Source of the DNA: Candidatus Coprenecus merdigallinarum
GTDB taxonomy: Bacteria; Bacteroidota; Bacteroidia; Bacteroidales; UBA932
Direction: 5' to 3'
NCBI GenBank assembly: GCA_018712545.1
Contig: DVGV01000054.1
Span: 1-59,217 of the forward strand
DNA length: 59,217 bases
In this document: piece by piece, positions 45,635 through 54,898 of the stretch
Numbering within the stretch: the first letter of the stretch is position 1
Layout: each line of letters opens with the position of its first letter
The notes under the pieces: model-generated
What the model saw: the letters and a program-made list of their open reading frames with translations, nothing else
What the model was told of the DNA's origin: nothing
Databases searched by the model: none
Position numbers and translations under genes: made by a program

Positions 45635-47725
45635 TTACATTGTTCCGTAATACCTTCTGGCTGCCTCCTTCTGCCGGGCCGCCGAGAAGTTGGAGACACG
45701 CTTCATATAGCCGATTACGCGGGTAAGATAGTCCACATCGTCCGAATGACATTCGGGACACTCGTGCAGATAGCGCTTGTCGATGTGCCCGCACTTGTTG
45801 CAGACCGTGTTGGGGATATTGAAGGTAAAATAGTTGCAGCCCTCCACGGCGGCCACCCGCAGCAGCTGGCGGTACTGCTCCTGGGAGAGGTGGTCCTCAA
45901 GGTTGAGATGTAGGGCAGAGCCTCCGGTCAGATGGGCTATGTAGCGGCGTCCGTGGAGGCGGAACTTGTCGATGACATTCAGGGAGTCGTCCTCTACCTT
46001 GTAGAAATAGGAATTGTAGCAGTCCCTCGGCACAGCATATCCGTTCTCGCGGTCCCACTTGGCATGCTTGACACCCACGTTCTCGGCTGGTATCATCTCA
46101 CAGTTGAACATCAGCTCTTTAGTCCGGTACTTGCGGTTGTACTCCTCTATCATGCCGAGCACTTCACTGACGAAGGCAGCATAGTCATCGTTGTCATCTA
46201 TCCTAAGGCCCAGGAACTCTGCCGCCTCCACCAGACCGTTGACCCCGATAGTGAGGTACTGACGTGCTATGTTGATGTAACCGGCATCGAAGAGAGGGAG
46301 CATTCCCTTCTGCTGCAGGTATTTCAGGTTCTCGTTGTAGGCGGTCTGGACTTTGTGTACGAGGTCGGTCACCTCGCGCAGGAATGTCATGTAGTGCATG
46401 CCGTTGCGGGCGGCGTACTGAACGCAGCGGTTCAGGTTGATGGTCAGCACGCTCTTCGAGCCTGTAGACACGCCTCCGGCTCCGAGGGTATAACTGAATC
46501 CATTATCCTGTATCTCGTTGCGGAGACGGCAACAGGATGAGAGGGAGTCCGCGTTGTCACTGATGTAAGTGAAGAACGAATGGCCCTCATAATACATCTG
46601 AGCGGTAAAGTCCCCCCACTCCGGATCCATCACGTCACCGTCCTTGGAAAGCAGTGCCATGGTCTCCACCGGAAACGTCAGCACCGTGCGGGTCCGTTCG
46701 CGGTTGAACCATTTCATGAAACGTTTCTGCAGCCAGGACAGGGAGGCCCACTGCGGCCGGCTGCCGTCGGGGAAACGGAACTCTCCGAAGAGCGACTCGA
46801 AGTAGTAGCGGTCGTAGTACGATATGTTCCAAAATACGGCCTGGTAGTTGCGGGCTCCTGTGGGCTGATTGATGGAATACACCACCTGCTCGAAAGAGTC
46901 AGTAATCACCTTGTCGATGCTGCGGCGGTGCGAGGACAGGTCCACCACCTCGTCCGGATGCTGCCAGTAGTCATCCCCGTACTCCTGCCGGATGAAATAG
47001 TCCATGTACATCAGGAATTCCGGAGTGGCGCAGGCCCCGGACAGCATCGAGGAGACCATGAACACCATGTTGATGAAGCCGCCGCAGAAGGACTTGAGGT
47101 TGGTGGGGCGGGTGGAGTTGCCCCCAATGTCTATCGTTCCGTTGAGCAGCCAGGGGTACATGGTGATCGAGGCGCAGTAGTTGGCCATCGAGGTCTCGTC
47201 GTTCTTGTAGATGAAATGGTTGTTCAGCAGATAAAGATATCTGTCGGCCAGTTCCTTGCCGTACATCTCCCGGATGCGGTCCGTGAGCATGCGGCGGTTC
47301 AGGCGGATGAAGTTCTGCTTGGGCAGCTCGCCGATGAGAGTGGCTATGTTCTTGTGCTCCACATTGGCGTTGGCATCGTACTTGGAGCCGGTCGCGGCAT
47401 TCTGCGCGTTGCAGTAATCGAGCAGGAACTCCAGCTTGCGCCTGTCCTCCCTGTCCTCGGTGTGTTTCTGGCGGTATAGCATGTAACTCTTGGCCACGGC
47501 GAAGTATTTTTCCGCCATCAGGGCCACCTCCACCTGATTCTGAATCTCCTCTACGGTGATGCCGTCGTAGATGTGCACACGGCTGAGGACTGCCGTAAGG
47601 TCCTCGTCGGTGGCGTATGCCCCTACTGAGAGGAATGCCTTTGAGACTGCCAGGCGGATTTTCTCAATGGAGAACGGGACCTTCTTGCCGTCCCTCTTTA
47701 CGATTTTGATTTCTGATGCGCTCAT
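45635..47725 (-). CDS. nrdD: Anaerobic ribonucleoside-triphosphate reductase NrdD (class III)
   Basis: 696 residues. The N-terminal ATP-cone (KIVKRDGKKVPFSIEKIRLAV) is followed by the glycyl-radical-enzyme barrel. The C-terminal zinc site is CNKCGHI..CPECHSD, and the radical glycine lies in LTRVIGYMKRVSNFS. It reduces ribonucleotides to deoxyribonucleotides in the absence of oxygen. A cobalamin riboswitch occupies its leader, which fits a B12-independent enzyme that is switched off when a B12-dependent class II reductase can work. Confidence 0.95.
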   Translation of the reverse strand: MSASEIKIVKRDGKKVPFSIEKIRLAVSKAFLSVGAYATDEDLTAVLSRVHIYDGITVEEIQNQVEVALMAEKYFAVAKSYMLYRQKHTEDREDRRKLEFLLDYCNAQNAATGSKYDANANVEHKNIATLIGELPKQNFIRLNRRMLTDRIREMYGKELADRYLYLLNNHFIYKNDETSMANYCASITMYPWLLNGTIDIGGNSTRPTNLKSFCGGFINMVFMVSSMLSGACATPEFLMYMDYFIRQEYGDDYWQHPDEVVDLSSHRRSIDKVITDSFEQVVYSINQPTGARNYQAVFWNISYYDRYYFESLFGEFRFPDGSRPQWASLSWLQKRFMKWFNRERTRTVLTFPVETMALLSKDGDVMDPEWGDFTAQMYYEGHSFFTYISDNADSLSSCCRLRNEIQDNGFSYTLGAGGVSTGSKSVLTINLNRCVQYAARNGMHYMTFLREVTDLVHKVQTAYNENLKYLQQKGMLPLFDAGYINIARQYLTIGVNGLVEAAEFLGLRIDDNDDYAAFVSEVLGMIEEYNRKYRTKELMFNCEMIPAENVGVKHAKWDRENGYAVPRDCYNSYFYKVEDDSLNVIDKFRLHGRRYIAHLTGGSALHLNLEDHLSQEQYRQLLRVAAVEGCNYFTFNIPNTVCNKCGHIDKRYLHECPECHSDDVDYLTRVIGYMKRVSNFSAARQKEAARRYYGTM

Positions 47726-47849
47726 ATCGTTGTGTTTATTATGATTTTCACATTCTCAGGCAGAGCCTGAAGCACACCGAAGAAAGACAGTATCATTGTA
47801 TATGAGAGTCATCGCCGGCCCGCCTCTGTTCCCGAAGGCTCACACCTGT

Positions 47850-48030
47850 AATACGACCGGGCAGGTCTTCTGACTCGTTCCAACCGTACGCCTTCCCGTC
47901 ATCACTGACAGTGGCTTTAGAAAGTACGGTCTGCTTACAGAACTTACAGCTACGGGTATAGTCCCTGATTCTCACAGGAGTTCCCTTTTCATCCTCCGGG
48001 ACGGATGTCCCTTCCGGAACCCGATACTTC
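47850..48030 (-). promoter_or_regulatory. Cobalamin (AdoCbl-type) riboswitch upstream of nrdDG
   Basis: On the minus strand the conserved elements appear in order: AAAAGGGAA, GTGAGAATC, the CCCG..CTGTAAG core, GCCACTG, CGGGAAGG and GAGTCAGAAGACCTGC (47861-47876). About 125 bases separate the aptamer end from the nrdD start. Within that gap a 6-bp stem TCAGGC/GCCTGA (47756-47770) could be part of the expression platform. No T-tract terminator is evident, so control is probably at translation, with B12 lowering NrdDG synthesis. Confidence 0.9.
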
Positions 48031-48032
48031 CG

Positions 48033-48040
48033 CAAATATA
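48033..48040 (-). promoter_or_regulatory. Promoter -7 box of the nrdDG riboswitch transcript
   Basis: Minus-strand TATATTTG directly upstream of the riboswitch; no clear -33 TTTG at normal spacing. Confidence 0.5.
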
Positions 48041-48046
48041 AAAGAA

Positions 48047-48075
48047 TTCCCCATAAGTCGGTGCTATATGGGGAA
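48047..48075 (-). terminator. Terminator of the btuB operon
   Basis: A 9-bp perfect stem (TTCCCCATA / TATGGGGAA) with an 11-base loop, followed on the minus strand by TTCTTTTATATTT. It lies 45 bp after the last gene of the btuB operon and immediately before the nrdDG promoter. Confidence 0.65.
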
Positions 48076-48119
48076 ATACTTCTGAACAAGTTTTCAACAA
48101 TATGTCCTGCGGCCAGTAT

Positions 48120-49835
48120 TTATTTTAGGAGATTAAAATCCTTTACACCGAAAACCTCGGTAGACACTTCTCCAAGCCAACCGCTCTTGGTATTTATGCC
48201 TACCTGCACCTTCACAAAGTCGATATACTTAAGTTCTGCAGGTCTGCCGTCAAAGGTAACGGCATCGCTGATACGGAAATGATTGTCAGCCGGCGCGGCA
48301 TTGTAGTTGTCATCCTCTGTAAGGCGGTCTATGCTGCTGAAGTTGTCCACATAGCCCCAGTCGTATGCCGGATTGACCCAGTAGGTCCCGTTGCCGGAGG
48401 CATCGTAGTTCCGGGCTTTAAGACAGGTGCCCCGGAGTGTATAGCTGTCTTCCTCAACCCATTCCGGATAATAATAGTCCTGACGGTGGAATGATCCGAG
48501 ATAATCTATCTCCCCACTGCCGCCCTTGTTGTCGGTCCAGGGGACAGCCATGGCAGGGGCTTCCGGACGATAATAAGTCACGGCATAGTCCTGACAGGTC
48601 TCCGCCTTGCCGTACTCGGAACCCTTCAGTTCGTACCATGTATCGTTGGGCAGACCGTCTCCGTTCTCATCCTGCATGACCCATACGATGCCAGGTTCAG
48701 ACGAACCGTCGAAGGCATTGCCGGTAATGGCCAGATTGTAGTCTCCGTCATTGTCGATACTGTGGTCGAATCCGACCACAATATATCCTCCGAAACCGCC
48801 CAGAGACACATACTGAGTCTGAGCCATCCTGCTCTCCGCATAGGCACAGGCCTCTTCCATGGTGGCGGCAGTATAGTATTCATTGACAAACTGTCCGGGA
48901 GCAGGCAGGAACTCATAGACCTTATTGCACTCCGGAAGGCTTGCGGAAGATCCTTGGCGGTAGTACGTCCCTTCAGAAGGACACACATTGATTGTCAGTT
49001 CCTGGGTTGCGGTGAGATAACTGCTGCGCATCTCTACCATTACTGTGAATGTGCCCTCCTCCGTACCGGAGAAAGCATATTCAGTCCGTTCGCCCTGCTG
49101 CACCTGCGAGCCGTCCACATACCAGGTGTAGACTGCATCGAAAGCATTCTGTATGTCCAGTATCCTGAGAAGAATACGGCGGCCCAGAGACATGTTGTAC
49201 TCTGTCTGAGGGAATGTCCACGAGAAATCCACTTCTTCGGGGGATTTTACACTGACCGTGAACTCAACGCTGTCATTGCCATCCTCGTTGGAGGTTTCAA
49301 GCCTGACCAGGTAATCACCTTTATCTTCCCCGACAAAAGTATAGACAGGTTCTTCCGACACCACACTGCCGTCAACGCTCCATCTGTATGCCGTCTCCAG
49401 GGAGGAGGCTACCGACGGCCTGAATTCCAATGACGAACCCTGCAGCACCACGAATCCCTCATCCGCTCCTGGCAGAGTGATAAGAGGAGGCGTAAGTTCC
49501 TGGACATTAATCATGATATCAGCCTTGTCAGAACCACCTTCATTTGTTACCGTCAATGTGATGTAGTAACGGCCAGTCTCATCGCTTACAAATTCCAGGA
49601 CCGGAGCCGAGGAAATCTCCTCCCCGCTCTCGAAAGTCCACGAATACACTGAACCGTCCACATTCTCATATTCCGGCGAGATAATTATGGGACGACCGGT
49701 CTTTGTAGTATATATACCGCTTTCACTGTCAAGCGTTATGCGTGGAGCCGGAGGAGTGATGCCGTTCTCCCTGCAGGAAAACAGCATCATTCCGGCCGAC
49801 ACGATTAAAATCAGACTGTATATTCTTCTCATCAT
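48120..49835 (-). CDS. PKD-domain surface lipoprotein of the B12-uptake operon
   Basis: 571 residues from ATG 49835 (a TTG at 49847 would overlap the previous gene). A lipoprotein signal ends at LFSC. Three PKD/Ig-like domains (about 25-110, 115-195 and 200-290) carry motifs such as YSWTFESGEE, YRWSVDGS and YTWYVDGS. The C-terminal domain (about 300-571) contains GGFGGYIVVGFDH and NDGDYNLAI and is of a type common in Bacteroidetes cofactor-uptake loci. Position in the operon suggests a surface B12-binding helper, possibly BtuH-like; that is inference. It starts 4 bp after the DUF4465-type gene. Confidence 0.75.
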   Translation of the reverse strand: MMRRIYSLILIVSAGMMLFSCRENGITPPAPRITLDSESGIYTTKTGRPIIISPEYENVDGSVYSWTFESGEEISSAPVLEFVSDETGRYYITLTVTNEGGSDKADIMINVQELTPPLITLPGADEGFVVLQGSSLEFRPSVASSLETAYRWSVDGSVVSEEPVYTFVGEDKGDYLVRLETSNEDGNDSVEFTVSVKSPEEVDFSWTFPQTEYNMSLGRRILLRILDIQNAFDAVYTWYVDGSQVQQGERTEYAFSGTEEGTFTVMVEMRSSYLTATQELTINVCPSEGTYYRQGSSASLPECNKVYEFLPAPGQFVNEYYTAATMEEACAYAESRMAQTQYVSLGGFGGYIVVGFDHSIDNDGDYNLAITGNAFDGSSEPGIVWVMQDENGDGLPNDTWYELKGSEYGKAETCQDYAVTYYRPEAPAMAVPWTDNKGGSGEIDYLGSFHRQDYYYPEWVEEDSYTLRGTCLKARNYDASGNGTYWVNPAYDWGYVDNFSSIDRLTEDDNYNAAPADNHFRISDAVTFDGRPAELKYIDFVKVQVGINTKSGWLGEVSTEVFGVKDFNLLK

Positions 49836-49839
49836 ATGC

Positions 49840-51516
49840 CTATTCAAATCTTACGGCCACATCGTCATAACAGAAATATGCCGGCTGGCTGAAACCGTAG
49901 CCGTTGTCGCTGTCTCCGGCAACATTGAACTCTATCTTGGACACTTTCCCAAGCGAGGAGAGATCCCACTTGGTCCACTCCCGGATATTGCCTTCGCTAC
50001 TGGCCAGAAAAAATTCCGGTTCCTGCTCTATCTTCACTCCTTCAGCATCGTATCCTATGGCTATTACCTTTACATATCCGTCCGGTGCCAGAGGGTCTGT
50101 AAGCCCGTTGCCGTTGGACACACAATTAGCAAGATATGTATTCCACATGATGTAAAGATGATCCACCACGCGGGCCACTCCGTCACCGAACTCTATGGAC
50201 GGCAGGTTCTCAGTCATATTATACGGAGATTCATCCTTGTAACCGAAATGCACGCAGAAATTCTCCGAACCGTTGTGCCCGCCGAAACCAGTGACAGGGT
50301 CCTTATAGTACACTGCCAGCTGATGCAGATAGTCACCGTTGGCAATATCAGTCTCGATGTAGTCGGATACTGCATGTCCTCCACCCCAGTAGCACGTCGT
50401 TCCGTAATTTTCAGGCATCACATGTTTGAGAAATGTATTGCCGTCATCGTACCATTCGTAATCCGCCGGGCCTGCTCCGCTCTCTCCGTAAAGCAGCGGC
50501 CCTCCATATTGGGGAGTATCTATCAGCGAAGACCAGTATTCTCCTTCAAATGTAAGCACACGCAACTCATATTCCACAGCCTTGACACGGAAGGTCACCA
50601 TAGACACCTCGCCGGTCATGGACTGGAGGCTGAATCCGATCATGCCCTCAGTCTCAGCATACGTATTTTCCCTGGTCGGCGCAGTAACAGTAAGAGTCGT
50701 ATCCTCCGCCATGGACAGAGTCACCCTCCAGCCGTCCGGCTTACTTACCACATAGGCGAACATTCCGGATATCTCCACATTGTATGTTCTACTACTGCCG
50801 TAAAGGTAACTCTCCACTCCTTCCGATGAAAGTCCATCGATATTGAATTCAACGCTTATGGTTTTCGGCACCGATATCCTGGTCCCGTCTGCAAGAATGA
50901 ATATTACATTGTAGGCATCGCTCTCGTAGTCCACATCCGCGATAATCCCGGAGCCGCCGGTTCCCGGCTCTCCGTCCTGTCCCTCGGCAACTATACCTGT
51001 AGACTCCCAGTTCAGACCTCCGTCTACAGATATTTCCCACATCTTGGTGTCCGGGTTAATTCTTACCTGCGGGGAGACGGCATCCTCTCCCGGCTGGCCG
51101 TCTTCACCGTCGATGCCCTGGGCCCTTATCCTCTGGCCGTCAACTACGAGCCATTCCCCGTCTATAGTCCAGTACCACAGTCCATCAGTATCATCCTGAG
51201 CCACGGATATTACCGGAGCATTCGCTCCGTCCTTCCCGTTTGTTATCTCAGCCGTCGTCCCGTCAGAGAAATATATCACATAACCGTCAGTACCGGCCTC
51301 TACCCTGTCGATTGTCACATTCTGCCGCAGAGCGTCGACTATCTTCTGTAAAGCATCAATATCCGAATTGATGCCCTTGACAGTCTCTTCCAGCGATGCA
51401 ATCTTGTCATCGATTCCGTCCAAACGGTCACGCAATTCAGTGTCGTCATACATGCTGCACGCACTTACTGCGGCAGTTACCAGCGCAATAAGCGCGGTCC
51501 GAATAATTCTTTTCAT
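49840..51516 (-). CDS. Surface lipoprotein: PL29-N-type coiled start, collagen-like linkers, DUF4465-type end
   Basis: 558 residues. Lipobox VSAC, then a coiled-coil segment (LRDRLDGIDDKIASLEETV) of the PL29 N-terminal type, a DGTTAEITNGKDGANAP domain with short Gly-X-Y runs (GEDGQPGED, GQDGEPGTG), an Ig-like middle and a C-terminal jelly-roll part (about 330-558) resembling DUF4465: LTFEGEYWSSL, GHNGSENFCVHFGY. Its start overlaps the btuG-like stop (ATGA). The coiled coil may trimerise and lift the C-terminal domain from the membrane. A role in corrinoid capture is inferred from the operon. Confidence 0.75.
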   Translation of the reverse strand: MKRIIRTALIALVTAAVSACSMYDDTELRDRLDGIDDKIASLEETVKGINSDIDALQKIVDALRQNVTIDRVEAGTDGYVIYFSDGTTAEITNGKDGANAPVISVAQDDTDGLWYWTIDGEWLVVDGQRIRAQGIDGEDGQPGEDAVSPQVRINPDTKMWEISVDGGLNWESTGIVAEGQDGEPGTGGSGIIADVDYESDAYNVIFILADGTRISVPKTISVEFNIDGLSSEGVESYLYGSSRTYNVEISGMFAYVVSKPDGWRVTLSMAEDTTLTVTAPTRENTYAETEGMIGFSLQSMTGEVSMVTFRVKAVEYELRVLTFEGEYWSSLIDTPQYGGPLLYGESGAGPADYEWYDDGNTFLKHVMPENYGTTCYWGGGHAVSDYIETDIANGDYLHQLAVYYKDPVTGFGGHNGSENFCVHFGYKDESPYNMTENLPSIEFGDGVARVVDHLYIMWNTYLANCVSNGNGLTDPLAPDGYVKVIAIGYDAEGVKIEQEPEFFLASSEGNIREWTKWDLSSLGKVSKIEFNVAGDSDNGYGFSQPAYFCYDDVAVRFE

Positions 51517-52694
51517 TTTTCTAATGGTATTAAAGGTTTATGTGTAAATACTATATGCGCAGGTATATCTCCTGTGGTGACGGACCATTTGCGCTTTCCG
51601 TCAGGAGAGAAGCAGTGCAGAGTGCCGGGACTTACATAGTCCTTTGCGTCTGTCACCAGAAACTCTTTTGTCACCGGATGTACCGCCAGTCCGTAAGGTA
51701 CCTGGATATTTTCATCTGTTCCGTCCGTAATGAAGTTGCGGGTCACTACCTCACGTGTAAGAGTATTGAGAATCGCGTAGGAGACTGTCCAGTCGTTGGT
51801 AAGATAGCTGAACTCCGTACTGTAAATGTAGAGAGAGTCTCCGCAGAGGGTCATATTGCTGTTGGGCAGCAGATGAAGGGTATCCGTGCAGATATCCCTT
51901 TCAGTATCAATAATGAAGGTCTTGGAAGGAGTATAATAGTAGTCTCCACGGGATGATACGTACAGGTTGCCGTAGCGGTCGGGCTCGAGACGATGCAGGT
52001 TGATGCCGACCGGAATCTTGTACATCTCACTGAAGTTGACCAGGTCGATCACGGAGACCGTGCTGTCGTAGTCGGGAACGCGGTATCCGCCTGAATTGGC
52101 CACATACAGCTTGTTGCCCACTATGGCCATCTCCTCGGGCTGGTAGCCCACAATGCACGAGTCCACTATTTCCAATGTCGCAGTGTCAATCTTCACGACC
52201 ATGCCGATGCGTGCGTCCGGGTCAATCTTCACCGGACCGGCATACGCGCTGACGTAGGCGTACTGGTCCTTGAAGGCCAGGTAGCGGCAGTTGGGAACGG
52301 CTATCTTCGTTATGTGCTTGACGCTCCGCACGTCCATTACCTCCACGTAGTTGGAGCAGTTGATCACCGCCCACAGCTTGCCGCCGTAGATCTTGATGTC
52401 GTTGCCCACATCTCCCAGATCCTTGACTTCATTCGGGTTACGCTCCCCGTAGATGTTGCGGGTGTACACGCCGGTGGTGTAGTCGTAGTAATCCAGGGAG
52501 GCCTTGTTGCTGCCCATGTTGCCCTCATTGAGCAGGAAGAAGCCGCAGACATCGCCCGAGACAGTGTCCCAGGGATTGACTTCCACCGGCTCAGAGGGCA
52601 GCACAGGGTACTCGCCGCGGCAGCCTGTGACTGCCCATGCGAGCGGAAGTATTGAAATTAGCAGAAAAATGGTCCTGATGTTAATTGTTCTCAT
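51513..52694 (-). CDS. btuG: BtuG-like beta-propeller surface lipoprotein
   Basis: 393 residues from ATG 52694; the longer frame overlaps btuB. Lipobox VTGC. The mature protein is a YncE/YVTN-type seven-bladed propeller (DUF5074-like), with repeats such as KLWAVINCSNYVEVMDV, QYAYVSAY, KLYVANSGG and NLYVSSRGD. In Bacteroides, BtuG sits on BtuB at the cell surface and captures cobalamin with very high affinity. The gene directly follows btuB with a 4-base overlap, the same arrangement. Confidence 0.82.
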   Translation of the reverse strand: MRTINIRTIFLLISILPLAWAVTGCRGEYPVLPSEPVEVNPWDTVSGDVCGFFLLNEGNMGSNKASLDYYDYTTGVYTRNIYGERNPNEVKDLGDVGNDIKIYGGKLWAVINCSNYVEVMDVRSVKHITKIAVPNCRYLAFKDQYAYVSAYAGPVKIDPDARIGMVVKIDTATLEIVDSCIVGYQPEEMAIVGNKLYVANSGGYRVPDYDSTVSVIDLVNFSEMYKIPVGINLHRLEPDRYGNLYVSSRGDYYYTPSKTFIIDTERDICTDTLHLLPNSNMTLCGDSLYIYSTEFSYLTNDWTVSYAILNTLTREVVTRNFITDGTDENIQVPYGLAVHPVTKEFLVTDAKDYVSPGTLHCFSPDGKRKWSVTTGDIPAHIVFTHKPLIPLEK

Positions 52695-54745
52695 ATTGTA
52701 AGGCTTAATGTTATCCTGAAATTGGTGCCGGGCATGGGATACCACTTCACTACCTCGTACTGTTGGTTGAAGATGTTGTTGACCTCCGCAGTAACTCCCA
52801 GGTCCACCTTCTTGATGTGGAAGACCTTGGAGAGCGAGAGGTCGCTGGTGTACCAGGGCTGGATGTAGTTGACTGGCACATTGCCGCCGAGCATGTATCT
52901 CTCACCGGTATAGACGAAGCTGTAGTGGAAGTCCCAGGTCCGGTAGCTGACACTTACGACGGCCGAGCCGCTGTGCAGCGGCACGTAGGGTATCTGGTCG
53001 CCGTAGGTGCTGATGACACCCTCGTATCCCTCGTCCTTCTTGGTGTCGGTGAAGTCCTGGGCCTTCTGATAAGTGTAGTTCAGCCTGGCGGATATATCCA
53101 CCGGACCGAAGCGGAATGAGGGTGTCAGGACTACATCCATACCCCGTATCTCCACGTAGCCCAGGTTGACCATCGTCCATACCAGCTGGTTGGATGTCGG
53201 GGTGGCGATAATCTTGTCCTTCACTGTATTGTAGTAGACGTCCACACTGGCCTGAAGTCCGGCAAACCATGAATAGAAGGCCTTGTGGTATGCGGCGCCC
53301 ACATTGTACTGTGTGGTGTATTCGGGCCGGAGGTTGCGGTTGCCCAGTTGGACGTAGTAGAGGTCGTTGAAGGTGGGCATGCGGAATATCTTCTTGTAGA
53401 AGGCCCTTAGACTCAGGCCGACCCTCTTCCACGGAGTGTAGGATACTATCACCGTAGGGGTCCACTCATTCTTGTCGCCGGCCGTCTCCATGTTCCTTTT
53501 GCTCATATCGTGGACGTAGGTGTAGAGCAGGCTGGCCTGGGCGCTGAGACCGAAGTCGAAATTGACCGAGGTGGCCGCAGCGGAGAGGACGGTCAGCCTG
53601 CGCGGCTGTATGAAATTGGCGTTGAACATCTCCGTACCGTCGGCATCCAGACTGTTCCACTGCAGATCGCAGGAAAGGTTGGCACTCCAGATCTTGCCCG
53701 CTGAGAAAAGATGCGAAGTGGTCAGGTACAGTTCCTGTTGCCAGTAGTGGTTGTCCATCGGCTGGACAGTGCTGTGCGGAGGCATTATGTAGTTCATATA
53801 GTCATTGGCGTACTTGGCCTGCACCTTTAGGCTGTAGAAATCAGCCGCTTTATGCGTCAGGGCCGTCTGCACGAAGATGTTGCGGTCCTTCTGCCGGTCC
53901 TCGTTGAGCAGCGAGATGCCGTAGTCCTTCTTGACCGCCGCACCCGGATAGCCCCTCTCCGACCAGTAGAAATAGCCTTTGAGCATAAAGTCCGTCTTAG
54001 GCATCTGTCCGAACAGGCCTGCCTCCGCACGGACATACATCACATCCCCGTTGCGGCGCACCTCTGTCGTATCGTAGCCTCCGTCCCTCTGATATCGGAA
54101 CTTGTAGCGTCCGGAAGTATTGAGGAACTCTGCATTGACCGAGGTACTGAAATATTTTCCTATGCGGTGCTCCCACAGCCCCGAGAGGTCAATGAGGTCG
54201 AATGAGCCGCTGCGCAGCTTGAAATTCAGATTATTCCCTCTGTCTCCGCTGAACTTCGGCCTCCTGGACACCATGTACAGCGCAGCCGCCGAGGCATAGT
54301 CCCTGGCCGACTGGAAGATATCACTCTTCTGCCCGTTGTACACCGACAGGACTTCCATATTGTCCATGGAGAACTTGCCCAGATCCACCGTCCCGTTCTG
54401 GGCATTGGAAATCTGGATGCCGTCATAGAAGACCCCTACATGCTGACTGCCGAGGCTGCGGACATTGACCGTCTTGAGGCCGCCTATGCCGCCGTAGTCC
54501 TTGATCTGCACGCCCGAAAAATATCGGAGCGCGTCGGCTATCGAATTGGAGCTCAACCGTTGAAGCTGCTCTCCGGAGAGCTTCTGAGCCGGCACGATCT
54601 CCCTTATACGGTCGGCCGTGACCACCACCTCTCCGAGGGTGTCTGCGGGCAGCTCCGGGATTCCGTCCTGGGCCCGGAGTGAAGCTGTCAGCGACAGCAT
54701 GAGCACAATAATAGGTAAAACAGTATCTGCTTTCTTATAGTTCAT
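52691..54745 (-). CDS. btuB: TonB-dependent cobalamin receptor BtuB
   Basis: 684 residues from ATG 54745 (an upstream TTG at 54763 is less likely). Signal peptide ending SLRAQ, then a TonB-box-like stretch GEVVVTADR, the plug domain (LRYFSGVQIKDYGGIGG, NVRSLGSQHVGVFYDGIQ) and a 22-strand-type barrel ending NFRITLSLTI. Without the riboswitch it could be any TonB receptor; the cobalamin riboswitch and btuG-like partner make BtuB the best call. Its start region can pair with the palindrome arm described at 54774-54896. Confidence 0.9.
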   Translation of the reverse strand: MNYKKADTVLPIIVLMLSLTASLRAQDGIPELPADTLGEVVVTADRIREIVPAQKLSGEQLQRLSSNSIADALRYFSGVQIKDYGGIGGLKTVNVRSLGSQHVGVFYDGIQISNAQNGTVDLGKFSMDNMEVLSVYNGQKSDIFQSARDYASAAALYMVSRRPKFSGDRGNNLNFKLRSGSFDLIDLSGLWEHRIGKYFSTSVNAEFLNTSGRYKFRYQRDGGYDTTEVRRNGDVMYVRAEAGLFGQMPKTDFMLKGYFYWSERGYPGAAVKKDYGISLLNEDRQKDRNIFVQTALTHKAADFYSLKVQAKYANDYMNYIMPPHSTVQPMDNHYWQQELYLTTSHLFSAGKIWSANLSCDLQWNSLDADGTEMFNANFIQPRRLTVLSAAATSVNFDFGLSAQASLLYTYVHDMSKRNMETAGDKNEWTPTVIVSYTPWKRVGLSLRAFYKKIFRMPTFNDLYYVQLGNRNLRPEYTTQYNVGAAYHKAFYSWFAGLQASVDVYYNTVKDKIIATPTSNQLVWTMVNLGYVEIRGMDVVLTPSFRFGPVDISARLNYTYQKAQDFTDTKKDEGYEGVISTYGDQIPYVPLHSGSAVVSVSYRTWDFHYSFVYTGERYMLGGNVPVNYIQPWYTSDLSLSKVFHIKKVDLGVTAEVNNIFNQQYEVVKWYPMPGTNFRITLSLTI

Positions 54746-54773
54746 TGCCAAATTATTTTCCAACTCCCGGGAT

Positions 54774-54896
54774 CCTTAGCGTCATATTTGGCAAATCACA
54801 AGGCGTCAAGACTCACAGCGAGGGAGTTTACTGACGTAAATGACTGAGCTGTGATGTCGCAGACAACGCAGTGATTTACCAAATATGACGCTAAGG
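54774..54896 (-). repeat. 123-bp nested palindrome in the btuB leader
   Basis: Outer arms are 54774-54799 and 54871-54896, 26 bases each with one mismatch that is a G-U pair in the btuB-sense RNA (but A-C in the other strand). Inside are TCACAGC/GCTGTGA (54813-54819 and 54848-54854) and TTTAC/GTAAA (54827-54831 and 54836-54840) around a TGAC loop. It lies between the riboswitch aptamer and the start codon. Confidence 0.9.
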
Positions 54897-54898
54897 CA

